Shown here: positions 10,401 through 22,305 of the stretch, piece after piece | How positions within the stretch are numbered: position 1 is the first letter of the stretch | Layout: each line of letters starts with the position of its first letter | Source of the DNA: Dipylidium caninum | Lineage: Eukaryota; Platyhelminthes; Cestoda; Cyclophyllidea; Dipylidiidae | DNA: 64,000 nucleotides | Direction: 5' to 3' | NCBI GenBank assembly: GCA_017562135.1 | Contig: QEYB01000715.1 | Span: forward strand, 558,001-622,000 | Translations under genes and position numbers: made by a program | Notes under the pieces: model-generated | What the model saw: the letters and a program-made list of their open reading frames with translations, nothing else | What the model was told of the DNA's origin: nothing | Databases searched by the model: none

Positions 10401-13158
10401 CAATCATTGTGAGAAGCAAAACACCCCCTTCGTCCCCTTGGGGACCTGAGTGGGCGGAACGCGAACGAGGGCCACACCAGACGCGACGACGCTCGCTGTG
10501 TTCTCTTTCACCGCACAATGGGACGCCTTCTGGAATAGGGCGCTGGTCGTCCTCGCCACCCTCGTTAACTTAGTTGTGGTGTTTGACTAGTGCAGACAAG
10601 CTGTCAAGCCTTGTTGAGAGGTAATCATGGGAATCGAAATGGTGATCACCGTATCAAAAGTGCTCACTTTTTCCCTTATTACAATTATCTCTCCTGATTA
10701 CGATGAAATGCCGCATGGACATGAAATTGGTTAACTGACAGAAGCCCATATTTATTGGTGTGCAGGAGTGGTCCATTTCAAAAGTTCAGTCGGAAGTTCA
10801 TTCATGGGTGTGTCGACGGGGGAGCAAATAACTTCCTTCGGTGCACAAACATGGTTGAAGCCTACGAGTGGCGGAATCAAGGAACCCACCCTTTCTAGGC
10901 GGTCGCAGTTCGTTCCTCAATGTGTAGTTTGTCCCATGTGAGAGAGATCGGAGCAACACAAAGCAATGACCGAAAGCGAAGTGCCACGATTGACATTAGG
11001 ATGTTTGAAGGACGTGTGCTATCCTGACTCAATTAAGTACCTTGTTTATTTAAAAAAAACTGTTGCTTGCAGCACTGAGTGATAGTTTCGATGGCTCTTT
11101 CGACCCAACGGCGACATTCACGCAGGAGGAGGGAGGGCCGGCACAAGTCTACAAGGCGCTTTGGTCCTTCGCCTTGCGGCCACACACAAGGCTTCGGTGC
11201 AAAGTTAGACAATGCATCGAAGCTGTCACAAACGCAGGGACTGTTTAAAAGAGTGCTCATTTGCATCCCACCTACAAACGGGAATGTTCCAAGCATTGGT
11301 TTACATCACGACGAAGAAAAATGGCCCACCGCCCATGTTCACCGATTCCCGTACTATTCCCTCAAACTTCCCGCTATAAGCTAGTGATGTCTAAACATTC
11401 TCCTCATTGTTTGAAAACATTGGCAACCACCGATTATGCCTAATTCACTTGGAGAGGAGAGCCACGGACAAACGTTTCGTCTATTGAGAGTCCGACAGCT
11501 CCGGTCTCATCTGGCCGAAGCGACGCTTAAATGCTCTTAATTTAAGTTAAACAGGGAAAAAAACACTAGTGTAAGAGCGACAAACTCAGCTTACGATCTT
11601 TTCTTCTATCTAAAATTAGAACTACCGGTGGAGAAGCATAGCACCCTTGAAAGCCGTTGTGTACTAACTCGTTGGTGGAATTAAAGCAAATGGTAATGCG
11701 TCTTCCTGTGGCAACATATTGGGTGAAAAGAAGACAATGGGTCCTATTGTAAAACAAGTATCTTAGGGTTTAGAGGTAAGAGACGAGGGACAAATTTCAC
11801 CACTAGCGTTTAACTCGCAACATGCCCAAGGAGATGTTGTTATTTGTTCTGTTTGCAGACTACATCACAGGACAAAAGGTGCTATCCATAAACAAGGTAT
11901 TCCGAGTCATCTTTTACCTCATTATACATTGACTGGACGAGAGAAGAGGACTCGGCTTGGAAGTAAAGACGCTAACGCTAAACGCACAGAAAAGTATGAC
12001 TAGACCCTTGTAAAATGCAACAACAACAATATCGTCGCTGCATTTGTCCATGGGACACGGGTATTCCCCTTTGGGCCCCGACCGTGTCCGCCAAATATGA
12101 GAACGGGAAAAGAAAAGTACGTGATATATGAAGAAACTAAAGATGAAAATTTTAAGCGTATAACACGTCAACTGTCCATCGTCTCTGTCGCAAGTTATTT
12201 GTTTTAATACGCATTCTATTTGCGTTCCTCCCCGTTAATTGGCAAGTTAAAAGTTTTCATCCAATGCTGCCTGTCTATTTGTATTTCTTTGAGCTACCAA
12301 TAAATTTCAGAGTCATTAACATAAAACAAGTCATAAAAACAGAAACCTGTCAGTTGCAAACAGCTGACAGAAAATCCAGGATTGCATCCAAGGTCGGAGT
12401 CCATAATATTGCGATTTTATTTTTATGAAATTCGAACCACATACCAACTTCGGTTCATTTACAGCTAACAGTTTGGAAACCGAGCTGTTGTGACCACTGG
12501 GGCATTCTGCATTCTAAGAATAAACCGCTCAAAAGAATCCTTAGTAATTTACCGATTAAAATAAGACAATTACTGTTTTTCGATTTCTATTACGTTATTT
12601 CTACTCTATCAAGTAAAAGTAAATCTTGTCTACCTCCCACCACCATGCCACAATGAGAAGAATTTGAAGGTTAGGGTGGTAGCAACTGTGGTATCTCTAG
12701 TAAATATCAGCTGATATGCCTCATGAACAGAAGAAGCCTTAGTACAGACATACAAGAGGACTGAGGGGTCAACAGGGCCTACACGTTACAAGCCTCACAT
12801 CTTCGAATGAGTAAAATTAACTGCCAAATAATAAAACGAGCCTTATTGTAACGCAATAATTCACATATATACTTCTATCCTAAACACTCTAAGACCAAAA
12901 ATAGTGGTTGAGGAGCCTTAGACTAATATTCGACATTCTAAAAAGAAAAAAGATTTCTTAAAGAGGCGACGCATAGAATTCTTTCAGGTCTGGAACTATA
13001 AATCCGCCATAATGTACTCAGACTTATTACAATATGTAAATTATCCGTGATTTTAGGTAGAGTTTTAGGAGAGATATTTAAAGTCTTCGTGGTCTGATCG
13101 TAGAACTTTCAACTGACATCCCGCCTGTTTATAATAGCCGCCCGGGTAATGCGGCCAT
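7472..13158. other. Intergenic region between the innexins and the UBXN7-like gene
   Basis: The two flanking genes point away from each other, so promoters of both should lie here. No exon with a recognisable domain was found. Open frames are short and without motifs. Base composition shifts from GC-rich near the innexins to visibly AT-rich from about 9.4 kb onward. CCAAT-type elements lie at 8579-8583 and in a cluster at 9191-9254. GC-box-like sequence and a TGACGCATGCG element lie near 8510-8620. Confidence 0.6.
9191..9254. promoter_or_regulatory. Cluster of three inverted CCAAT boxes
   Basis: ATTGG occurs at 9191-9195, 9222-9226 and 9250-9254, spaced 28-31 bp, about three helical turns. 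Another CCAAT is at 8579-8583. Regularly spaced CCAAT boxes are typical NF-Y binding sites in metazoan promoters. Neither flanking gene starts nearby (innexin 1.7 kb one way, UBXN7 3.9 kb the other), so the target is unknown; an untranslated first exon is possible. Confidence 0.35.
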
Positions 13159-16100
13159 ATGTTTGGCGTCGGGATGCCGAGTCTGATTAAGCACTTTTGT
13201 GAGTTAACAGGTATGTCAGCCATTTGTTTTAGATCTAAACTTTTCCTTCCAAGGCTGTGATGCACACACTGCCAGGTCTTTCCTTGAGGCAAATGATGGA
13301 GATTTGCAGGTGGCCGTAAACCGTTTTTTTGCGGGTGAGAAACCCTGTGCACTTTCGCTTTGATTTACTGCAAGTTACCCCTGACTTTTCAAATGAAAGC
13401 GTTTTTTGTTTTCATAGTTTTAAATAGGCCCGAGCATTATAAATCTCTGAGCCAATTTTGATTGTTCTACTAGGTTCGAGTCGTCAATCACGTGATCGCT
13501 CGGCTGTGTCTGGAAATCACGACCCCACCTCTGATGTAAACTACAGTGCACCCTCTACCTCATCCAGCGGACGTGTAACTTCTTTATATGTTTCCTTAGC
13601 AGTATGCTTGGTTTGGAACCTATATACCCTTCCGTTAATCTAGGGCACGCGTGATCACCCTCCAGAAGTTTTGTCGCCCTCCGACCAAAAGCGATTTACC
13701 CTGGAAAAACTTTTTTCTCATCCATATGAACTCATGCACGCAGGAAATTTGCGGCAGGTATAATCCTCTTATCACATTTTACGATGTCGCACCTGTTTTT
13801 AGTTTACCTTTGTTTATTTATTGCCAATCGTTTTGTCTACTTATATTTTATCCGGACATTTTCATAATAACATTTGTGTTATTGCCCTGATTAGTAGAAT
13901 ATCATTTTTGTGCACTTGCTACCTTTACTTCTGTGAAAAATCTCCCCCAGGGGTTGATTTTTAAATGCCTGTGGTCAACTCGTCAAAAATTTTGTGACGC
14001 TTACATTTGCCATAAGGTCTTCATCTACTTCTCACTCTTTTCGCCGAATTGTACATTATTGATGCTTGTTCTGTCAGAATAAGTTTGGTAAGCAATTGCA
14101 AAGGATGGGTCAATCGGAAAAAAATTTTTATCGCTCTTAAATCGATCGATTCCGATACGTCTTTTTATCCCTGTCTAATCTTAACGTGGCAAGAGATGAA
14201 TTCCTATGGACAGTGAACAACTTCTCTTTAACTTGTCTAAATTATCGAATCCATCAAACCAAGTAAAAATTTGTTCAATGAGGAAGTTGTTTTATTCTTT
14301 TTACGAGCGCTAGTCGTTGAATTCAATCGCACTTTCAGCGGTAAATTTTGATTCACTTCTTTATCGGCCTATTGATACCTTATCCTCTCGCCTAAATTTT
14401 CACTTGTGGGCATAGTACTCCTCTACGGTGGTCGGTGAATTATTTGATAAAAGGTAGAAAATTGTTTACTTATTAAGATTTATTCATATCCTCTGTCCAT
14501 GTCTGCTTTTCCAAAATCGGCCCTGTGTGATGGATAAGGGTAATTTTCTACTTTTTTTCCAGCCGACAGACACCCGCACACAAGTAACTCATACAGCATT
14601 TGTGCAGCAATTTTTCTGCCTTTGATGGTTTCCTAAAAGGGAATAATATAAATATAACCTTCCTTAGTTCTATCACCCTTTTTTCGTCGAAACTCTGATC
14701 TGCACAGCAGAGGTGAGTGGTGGCCTGCGCACAACTTGTGAATGCATTCTCGTAAAAGCCTTGGTGCCACTTAAATACGAATTGCTTTATGTTATTATCA
14801 CCGCGTCCCAGTCATCTTTAACAATTCCATCATTCTAGTAAGCAGGCTATACCGGTATTCTAAAGCAATCGAGTCAGAAATTTCAAGTTTTGCATTTTTG
14901 GTCATCGGATGTGTAGGTCTCTTCAGATTGGCCCCTTTTGTCAGGCCTTATCCAATCGAAACGCATTTGAGGAGGTTGCTTTCCGTTGTCCTCATGGGAG
15001 CACAACTTAAATCTGATTTTGCTTTTTAGGCTATGGAGGCTGGACGTTTTCGACGGAAATGGATACTGGTTAGTCTCTATGATGATGCGTGCTTTGATTG
15101 TCGCGTCTTAAATCGCGACGTCTGGAAGGACTATCGGATTATCAATCTCATCAAAAGAGACGTGATCTTTCTTCAGGTATAACCTGTTTTCTTACCATTT
15201 TTTTACAAATTCACCTTTCTAACCACGAAATCTCCCTAGTTCGATGGCGTGGTTTTAGATATAAACGAGTCTTTCAATAGTCTCATTCTTTTTTTTACGT
15301 TCCAGAATATATGTAGGAATTGAGAGATGTCCAATTCTCTGGAAAGTTGGTTCCAGTTTGCATCGGACCCATATCAACCTGTGTCAAATTTAAAGTTCAT
15401 AGCATCGCTTCATTTTAATGTCGTCTGAAGGTTTTCTCCATTGAGGCCTAGGGACACAATCCACCGCTAGCATGTGGTGCAATCAAGTACCGTAACTTAT
15501 CACACAGTGCATTTCACATATGAGACGATGGAAACAAAAGTGTTAGTAAACGTTACTCTTGTGCAAATCGCCTAGTCGCTTTTTAACCTATCTCTTAAAT
15601 TTTCTTTTATTTTTACCTGTTGGTCATGTGTTATATCTCGATATTGACATAGCACCCACTCCCGGGAATAATCAAGAACACTAGAAACCACCGTCATCCA
15701 GCTTTTAGATTTCATGATCTTTGTGATGACGTCCTATACCGCTTGAAATAATTGGGTCTTTGCTTTAAGACCACCTTCAAGCACCAGATCTGTGTCTTTA
15801 GAGAAGCTTTTGTAAAATTGTTTGTTTGGCTATTCATTTTCCCCTCATTTTATGGCGAAATCAAACTTGTTAACAGATTTCGTCCAACAGATTGGTTTTA
15901 CAATGGTGAGATTTAAGGCATTTGGAAAAATGACTGTTTTCCATAGTGCTGTTTTGTTAACACGTTTTACACTTTCCCCCTTCTCTTAATACGGTACTAG
16001 CTTTATACCTTCACTCGGTCAGAAAGTTTACTAAAATTAAACAGGCGGTCGCTTTCCTTCTTGGCAACAGAAGTGAATATCAGGGACTGTGATGTAGTCG

Positions 16101-18992
16101 GCTATTACAGCGTTTTATTGTGATAAGAAGGCTTAAAAATTTTTTTCGATTGTTGCTTTAGTTTAGCACCAAATCGTCCGATGGGATGCTTTATCGGAAT
16201 CGGTTCACCTGCATCAACTCGGCGACCCATATTGCTTTTCTGAATCCATTTACTGGAGAGCAGAAAATCTTTTGGAATCATCTTAAAACACCCTATGAGG
16301 TGTTTGGAGTTTGTAAGTTTCTGCGTTTTTAATGTGTTTTGATATCATGTACTCTTATCGGATCTTCCGGGCAGAGTTAAATTCTGTCAGCAGCTCAATA
16401 TTTTGTTAGACTCAACTTTTTGAGATTGATAACCTTTTGGGGTGAACGATTAGGAAAATGAGCGAACTTGCCTTATATTTAAATAACAGCTGGCCATTTT
16501 TTATAGTAATGGTGTAAGTGACCCCACAACCGCTGGGGCCTTTTTACACCATTGTCCAGTGATGACGAGTAAGTAGCAGATTGCATACACTTCCTATCTG
16601 TGCGCCATCCATATGTCGGCTAAAGCTCAAAATTACATTCACATCTCTGCTTTGACAAAGTTACAATCGGGTTATATATGAACTCATCCTTAAGAATGCC
16701 TACTTCTGCGTCGATATGTGGTAATTTGCATGCTTTTCGTGCATCTATCTACCTGCTGTGTTACACAACATGGTATTTATCGGTCTAATGAAACCCTAAT
16801 GTTCTCTCGTTGAACGCATAGGAAAACTCCTATCACAGGTATATACACTCCGCTTTATAGAAACATTAGAGGCCTCAGCTTGGTGCATTACGACTCAATG
16901 GCATTCACTAAGTATTTTTAAACCTAACTCTCACCACGAGTTTTTCATTTTTGAGAAAAATAAGTACGGTCAGAAATCAACCATCATACCCGTCACCCTA
17001 TGGTCCTCATCCTTTTCCTTAATTCTCTCATGACTGCGTAAAAAATCATGTTTTCTTGACCTTTAGTATCGCGGTTCCTCTTGGTCAACCCGACACCTGG
17101 TTCCACTAGTGCGATTTGTGACACTGCGACTTCTTCCGCCATTGCCGCTACTGCTCCCGACTCTCGTCCTCGATCTTCACCTGATGAGACGGGGCTGCTT
17201 AGTTCCTCTGGACCGGATCCAGAATACTCTAACTTGAAAGCGCGCAATCTTAAAGCCGCTAACAACAGCTCAGCTATGGTAAAACCATCCTTTCTACTGT
17301 TTTCAACAGCCTTTGACCTTACTTTTTTAATGGTCATTCGTTTCAATTTGAACGCCGCTCTTTCTTTGGTAGATTTAGTTCATGCTGTTCTACACGGTGC
17401 CATGATTATGATTTTACAAAGTTTCGGCTACTTTTCCTGACCTTAGCCATCAGTAAGAGTGAGGGGAGGAGAGAGAGAACATAGAAGTGCTTTTCCCCGG
17501 TGGCAGTGATGAAATTCACCACTCGTGGCTGCTGCCTGCATGCCTTTTTGCTTATTTCATTGGTCCCAACTCTAGGCCAATCAGGCGTGCATCACACTGT
17601 GTACGCGTTGTATGGTAGCTTTGTTTTTTTCCTTCTTCCTCCCTCATTCTTACTCCCTTTGCGCGCTCCTGATCAAACCTAGTCTCAGTGGCCTCCCACT
17701 GACAGGTTAAGGTGTCTTGAAACACTGAATGTGTGCCCTCCCCTCCCCACCCCCCAGTGTGCAGTTAGAGCTATTATTCCACGATTTGTGCCGCACCTTC
17801 CTTGCGTGATCGGTTTTTACTCTCTAACGAACGAGATTCCCTAACACAAAGTATATTTACAATTGCGAAAAAGGATCTGTTATAACGTAACTTTACGTGC
17901 GCTCGATACTGGTTTAATTATATATTTTTTAAAAGTACTTTGCAGTGTACTACTGTCTAGATGAATGTATAGATTTATCCGTGGCCGATACCATTGCATT
18001 TGTTTGTGAATTTGGCTGGGATAGGGATCTCATGCTTTCCCTGTGCATTTTTTCCTGAACCATAGCCCTCTTCCCACGTTACTGTGATGAATGCTTCTTT
18101 GGAGGCTCCAATAATCGGCCCTTCTACCTCATCCACATTCCCAACTACGAGTAAACATTCTTCATCATTGAAGCGCGGAAATCTCGATACGGTGTGTTGC
18201 TCTGCTCGGCCATGATCTCCCATATTTTTCTCGAACTGAAAAGCCATAATATTTTCATTACTCCTAGTGTTTGGAACTCTAGAAATTAAACTTTTCTCTT
18301 GTATAGGGTGTGCATTGATTTCCTTACGTAGTTTGATACTGCGGGATTCACCTCCCTAATATTCCCATTTTACCGCTCTTGTAGTGCTTTGAAAGTGGTC
18401 CGTCCAAGCGTCCTTTGATGGAGGACGATGCCGATTCCTTGCGTTTTATCGACCTTGCTCTTGAAGAAGAGGATGAAGATATTGATGACCTTTATGCGGA
18501 GGCAGACTCTTCAGTTGAGACGGACGAGGAGGCCGCGGAGTTGATGAGGGAGTTGCCTCCACTCACCGACCCAGCTAACGCCTTCCGCATAGCTCTGCGT
18601 TTTCCTTGCGGCAAAAGAACTGTGCTTAATCTTGAGCCTAGTCTCAGTCTACAAGTGCGTTTCTTCTGCCATACATAGAGATGAAGGGTTATGGTGGTTG
18701 GAGCCAAGACTAAATACTTCTTGAGTTATTGGAATTTTTGAAATGGAACAACTTAAGGAAGATTTTTTTGATTTCTTTCTATTTTGGCATATGTCACATT
18801 CTACTATTTTCCTCCTCTTTTCGTTCATTTTAGTCACTGTTTTCCTTCTTCAAAGCGCAAGGATATTCCCCCTCGAAATTTGAGTTGATCCGTGTGTACC
18901 CACGACTCCGTTTGAATGACCTACCTCCCACTAGTCGTATCGATGAGACTGGACTGGCAAAGTCCGATTCTCTCTTTCTGCAGGACATTTAA
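13159..18992 (+). CDS. UBXN7: UBXN7-like UBA-UAS-UBX protein (p97/VCP adaptor), nine exons
   Basis: UBXN7 proteins bridge p97/VCP to ubiquitylated substrates and cullin-RING ligases. Exons: 13159-13210, 13254-13334, 13474-13574, 13644-13757, 15030-15176, 16162-16312, 17067-17278, 18385-18654, 18834-18992. All junctions are GT-AG and phase-compatible; total 1,287 nt, 428 aa (human about 490). An N-terminal UBA domain (residues about 7-45) ends ARSFLEANDGDLQVAVNRFF. The UAS thioredoxin-like domain (about 95-220) has FTLEKLFSHPYELMHAGN and CFDCRVLNRDVWKDYRI, matching the family LNRDVW core. A Ser/Thr/Pro-rich linker follows, then an acidic stretch with a degenerate UIM-like helix (SLRFIDLALEEEDED). 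The C-terminal UBX domain (about 354-428) reads FRIALRFPCGKRT, KAQGYSPSKFELIRVYPR and ends DSLFLQDI. Intron 1 is only 43 bp; four others are 0.75-1.3 kb. The start could also be the in-frame ATG at 13174. Confidence 0.9.
16508..16553. other. Perfect inverted-repeat hairpin in UBXN7 intron 6
   Basis: AATGGTGTAA at 16508-16517 is the exact reverse complement of TTACACCATT at 16544-16553. Inside these 10-bp arms, CCCCA and TGGGG form a second 5-bp stem. The whole would fold into a hairpin of about 46 nt with a small internal bulge. It lies within the intron 16313-17066. Confidence 0.6.
17975..18247 (-). other. Antisense 90-codon open frame inside UBXN7 intron 7; unrecognised
   Basis: An ATG-to-stop frame on the minus strand within the intron 17279-18384. 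Its predicted product has a balanced, globular-looking composition (for example EECLLVVGNVDEVEGPIIG and AFITVTWEEGYGSGKN), unlike most chance frames here. I do not recognise a family. No flanking exons or promoter are evident. It may be a chance opening or a decayed insertion. Confidence 0.15.
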
Positions 18993-19082
18993 GTAGTTGT
19001 CTTAAAGTCCTCTTGTCACTTACTTTTTTGTTTTATGTGCGTCTCACCTGCAATTCTGTGTACATTCTCCCTGAAGTATTAG

Positions 19083-19088
19083 AATAAA
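19083..19088 (+). terminator. Probable polyadenylation signal AATAAA of the UBXN7-like gene
   Basis: AATAAA lies 91 bases after the UBXN7 stop and upstream of the MRPL33 start, on the coding strand. It is the first canonical signal after the stop. Confidence 0.6.
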
Positions 19089-19425
19089 AACTTACTATGT
19101 TTTGTTAAGTTCTCTTCTCGTTTTGCATGGAAATTTCTCGTTTTTTGCTAGGAGGCAGCTCATGAACTCTTCCTCCTTAATGGACTATAATATCCCCTCT
19201 GGCACTCATCCTACCCTTGAGCGCCACCTCCATACCCATTGTGTTATGACACTTGTTAAAAATTATTTGCAGCTATTTGACCGGATAGGGCCTTAGCCAA
19301 GTTAGTTCTCTTGCCAGCTTACGTAGTACCGGACGGACTCTTCTAGGAGAGGAAATTTATTCTCTCTATATCTCTATGAGTTTGTTGATACCAGAGGACC
19401 ACACTCTTTTGTGCAGGTTAGGAGC

Positions 19426-19635
19426 ATGTCTACTCCGGCAACCCAGGGTTTCGTGAAGACAGTCATGGTGGCAATGGAAAGCGTGGTAACTGGCTATCGA
19501 ATAATCGGTTTCCGTCCGCGTCAAATGACCACCAGGAAGGAGTTGATCGCGTACGATCCTCTCGTTGGGCGCCACGTTCTCTTTCGCGAGACGAAGAAAA
19601 TCCGCAGTCTTCGCAAAGCGGGCTCTCGTGATTAG
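19426..19635 (+). CDS. MRPL33: Mitochondrial ribosomal protein bL33m
   Basis: bL33m is a small component of the large mitoribosomal subunit. The single-exon frame encodes 69 aa, close to the usual animal length of about 65. The hallmark C-terminal part is present: RKELIAYDPLVGRHVLF followed by ETKKIRSLRK, matching the family pattern of basic residues, then L-x-x-YDP, VLF and KKIRSL. The N-terminal part has VKTVMVAMESVVTGYRIIGF, as in the first beta strands. No zinc-binding cysteines are present, as in mitochondrial forms. The start at 19426 lies 9 bases after an AG at 19415-19416 preceded by a T-rich stretch. That could be a splice acceptor for an untranslated first exon or for a trans-spliced leader. 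It is 433 bp downstream of the UBXN7 stop on the same strand. Confidence 0.85.
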   Translation: MSTPATQGFVKTVMVAMESVVTGYRIIGFRPRQMTTRKELIAYDPLVGRHVLFRETKKIRSLRKAGSRD

Positions 19636-22305
19636 CTTGTTCTGCTTAATTCCTCGTGTACATACACTGTTAAATTGCCACTGACTTACATAGATAAACA
19701 AACAGCCAGTGAGAAGTAACTTTCCGGCTTCTTAAGCATGACGACGATGCATCACTATCACTTGTGTTTTCTCGTTATCATCCTCATCATCCGCGTAGTG
19801 CATGTCGTCACATCCCTCTTTAATGTTGTCAATTGGAACGCGTTCACTCAGTCTGCCGGACGTCATCAGGAATGCCATGCGGCCAGGTAATTAATTAATT
19901 GGCTGGGCTGTTGGCATGACGTAGTCCTCCAAAGCCTCTGGTCGAGAATTGTGTTGGCGACATCTTATCCATTTGACACGCACTTCACAAGGAAGTGGAC
20001 GACAAGGACATTCGTTCAGTCGGCCCGTTTCACCTCTCCTCGGTTCTTCCAGGTCCTTTCTAGGAGAAGTGCTTCTCCAACGCAATCATTTTTTGCCCAG
20101 TTTTGGGTGCTTTTTTTGATTCTGACACTAAAAGTCAAAGACCAATTTCTCTGCCGAATTCTAGACGTGTGTCCCCGTGCCCATACCGTCGCGCCCAGCA
20201 CGATGAGCTCCGCATACAGCGGGTGTTAATATAAACTGAACATATTAAGAAATTTGGTCCGGAGATGGGCGTCTTCATTCCCCACCCCGCTCTTTAAGCG
20301 CCCCGAGTTGTACGTCGTGGCCGGTTGGTGTTCGGCTTCTCGCGTCAAGCATTACCGCTCACCTTCCTGTCCGAACTATCGGGCCCGACGTGCGCGGGTT
20401 TGGGGCACGGGGACTCGCAACCAAGGCCTGACGCCGAAAAGCCAGTGGAAGTCAACGATGCCTGGTTGGGCCGCTTCCATTCGCCGGCGTCCCCTGCTCC
20501 CTTCGGCATTCTATTTGCTGCTGGGATAATTAGCTGGACTGAAACATGCTTTAAATGTGCACAATGAAATGACCCGAGAGGTGCCAGATCCCATCAGCGA
20601 TGCGGCTGTTGCGATTGTAGGCAGTAGCTGTCAAGTGGCATTGAAGCAGTGCGATGGCGCAGCCTTAGATGCACTTGCACAAGGCGATTCTGGAGTTGAA
20701 AACTGTGAGATGCTCGCACGACTCGTGTTTCTTTCTTGTTACACTTCTGAGCCACGCTCTCCGAGATCCCATTTCGTCGTCGTGTCGGGCTTCGCTTGCT
20801 TCCCCGGGGTCGTGGTCAAGGCTGACGAGTGCATAGGAGGCAACTCTCTGAGGTGTTCTAAACCTTGAAGAAAATTGGGGCGCGACCGCGCGCACTCGGA
20901 TTTCGTGGTCGAGGCGGGTCCAAATCAAGTTTGCACGAATTAAAGGCTTTTGAGCTCGCATCCCACCATGCCGGTGCTTGGACGCTCACGAAGAACTTAA
21001 GGGCGAGTCCTGCGTGATTTCACCCCGATGGATCCACTCATAAATAAGATGTTGCTGGCAGAAAGTGTCAAAATACAGAAAAGGGTGAAAGCGCTAAGGA
21101 GACGCAAACTGTGCTGCAGAAGTTGTTTTCCCTTTGTGTCATAGGAAGACTTATTGTGTCACCTGGTGACCGAATTTGTGGGTTCGTGTCGCCTGCGTTG
21201 GCGTGTTCTGGTTTTGGGGGAATTTGGAGCACTCTCGCTTCGCTGTCCGTCGCAATACATTTTACTCGGGGCGAGAGGGAAGCCAAGTGCCACTTCGGCG
21301 TCGAGGCGATTGTTCTTTGAAGTTTCGATGCCAGAATCGCGTCCAAGTTGGCCCCCATTTCTATTCCACAAATCACTAAACGCCATAGTATTGACGTTCG
21401 GACGAAAAACGCTTACTATTTGATGATCTCCAAGGCGACATCCGTAGCCATTGTTGTTTCTTTGTGGGATTTTCACCCCTCCCTACAGTGGACCTAAAAT
21501 AAGTCTTCGTTTGTTACTCACTCTCGACGCCACTGTCCGACATACTTCGACAGAGGCGCCCTCCAGTTGCTCGGTGCGCTGCTATCGCCCGTTGCGTGCA
21601 GTGCACCGGATGTGGTGTCCCTGGCTTCACTAGATTGCAATTCTTAGTGGAGTTTGGGCACAAATTTTTTGCGATTGGTCCACCAGGGAGTATGGAACAG
21701 CCGGATTGTCTGTATAATCAAGAAACTATAAAAGGCTAAGAAATGCCAATTATGCCAACTTCCTCCTAAGATTCCGATCGGTGACAGGTTACAGGCGACG
21801 GCCCCTTCTTCGTGCGACTCTCCGGAGAAACAAAGACCAGTCAGAATATTATTGAGTGTGAAAACTTTAGCTCCCGCCAAGAGCCTCCTAACGTAGACAT
21901 GTAATGTCTTGGCATGTTGCCTGCCCCGTTTCCACTTAACGTCGACCGTTTCCTATGGTATGGTGATATTCCAACCAAAATGTTTTTGGATGTGTTGAGA
22001 TCCTCCCAATGACGAATGCTTCGGGGAGTCGCGGATATTACTTGTTTAATGCAATGACATTCACGTAAAAGGAAAATACGTCACGCTAACGGTGCCCGTG
22101 AGGCTGTTTTTTAAGGAGGGGAAAGGCTTCTGTGAGTTTTCCAATTGGGGAGCTGCATATCACCGCGCTGCGCGTTGCCAATTTTTCATTGGTCGAGGCG
22201 GACCAATAGGAGCCCTGCCCACGCCCCCCCAAATTTCCACGTACCCTTTCAGACGGGCTGGAAGCAGGCGGTACACCGACACAGCACTGTGTGGCGCGCG
22301 CGTGC
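19636..22305. other. Intergenic region between MRPL33 and DPF
   Basis: No exon with a recognisable motif was found on either strand. Open frames near 20254-20567 and 20557-20868 are short and motif-free. GC content rises again from about 20 kb. A TTAATTAATTAATT tract lies near 19889. The last 170 bases look like the DPF promoter (see separate entry). Confidence 0.6.
22141..22207. promoter_or_regulatory. CCAAT-box cluster upstream of DPF
   Basis: CCAAT occurs at 22141-22145, 22178-22182 and 22203-22207, and its inverse ATTGG at 22188-22192, all within 67 bp. The cluster ends about 100 bp before the DPF start codon at 22306. Multiple CCAAT boxes close to the start of a housekeeping-type gene suggest an NF-Y-bound promoter. 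No TATA box is obvious. Confidence 0.5.

Noticed and set aside
13211..13232. 22-bp intron ending at the AG at 13231-13232 in UBXN7
   Set aside because: It would add seven residues inside the UBA domain. The 43-bp alternative ending at 13253 restores the family length and is more plausible.
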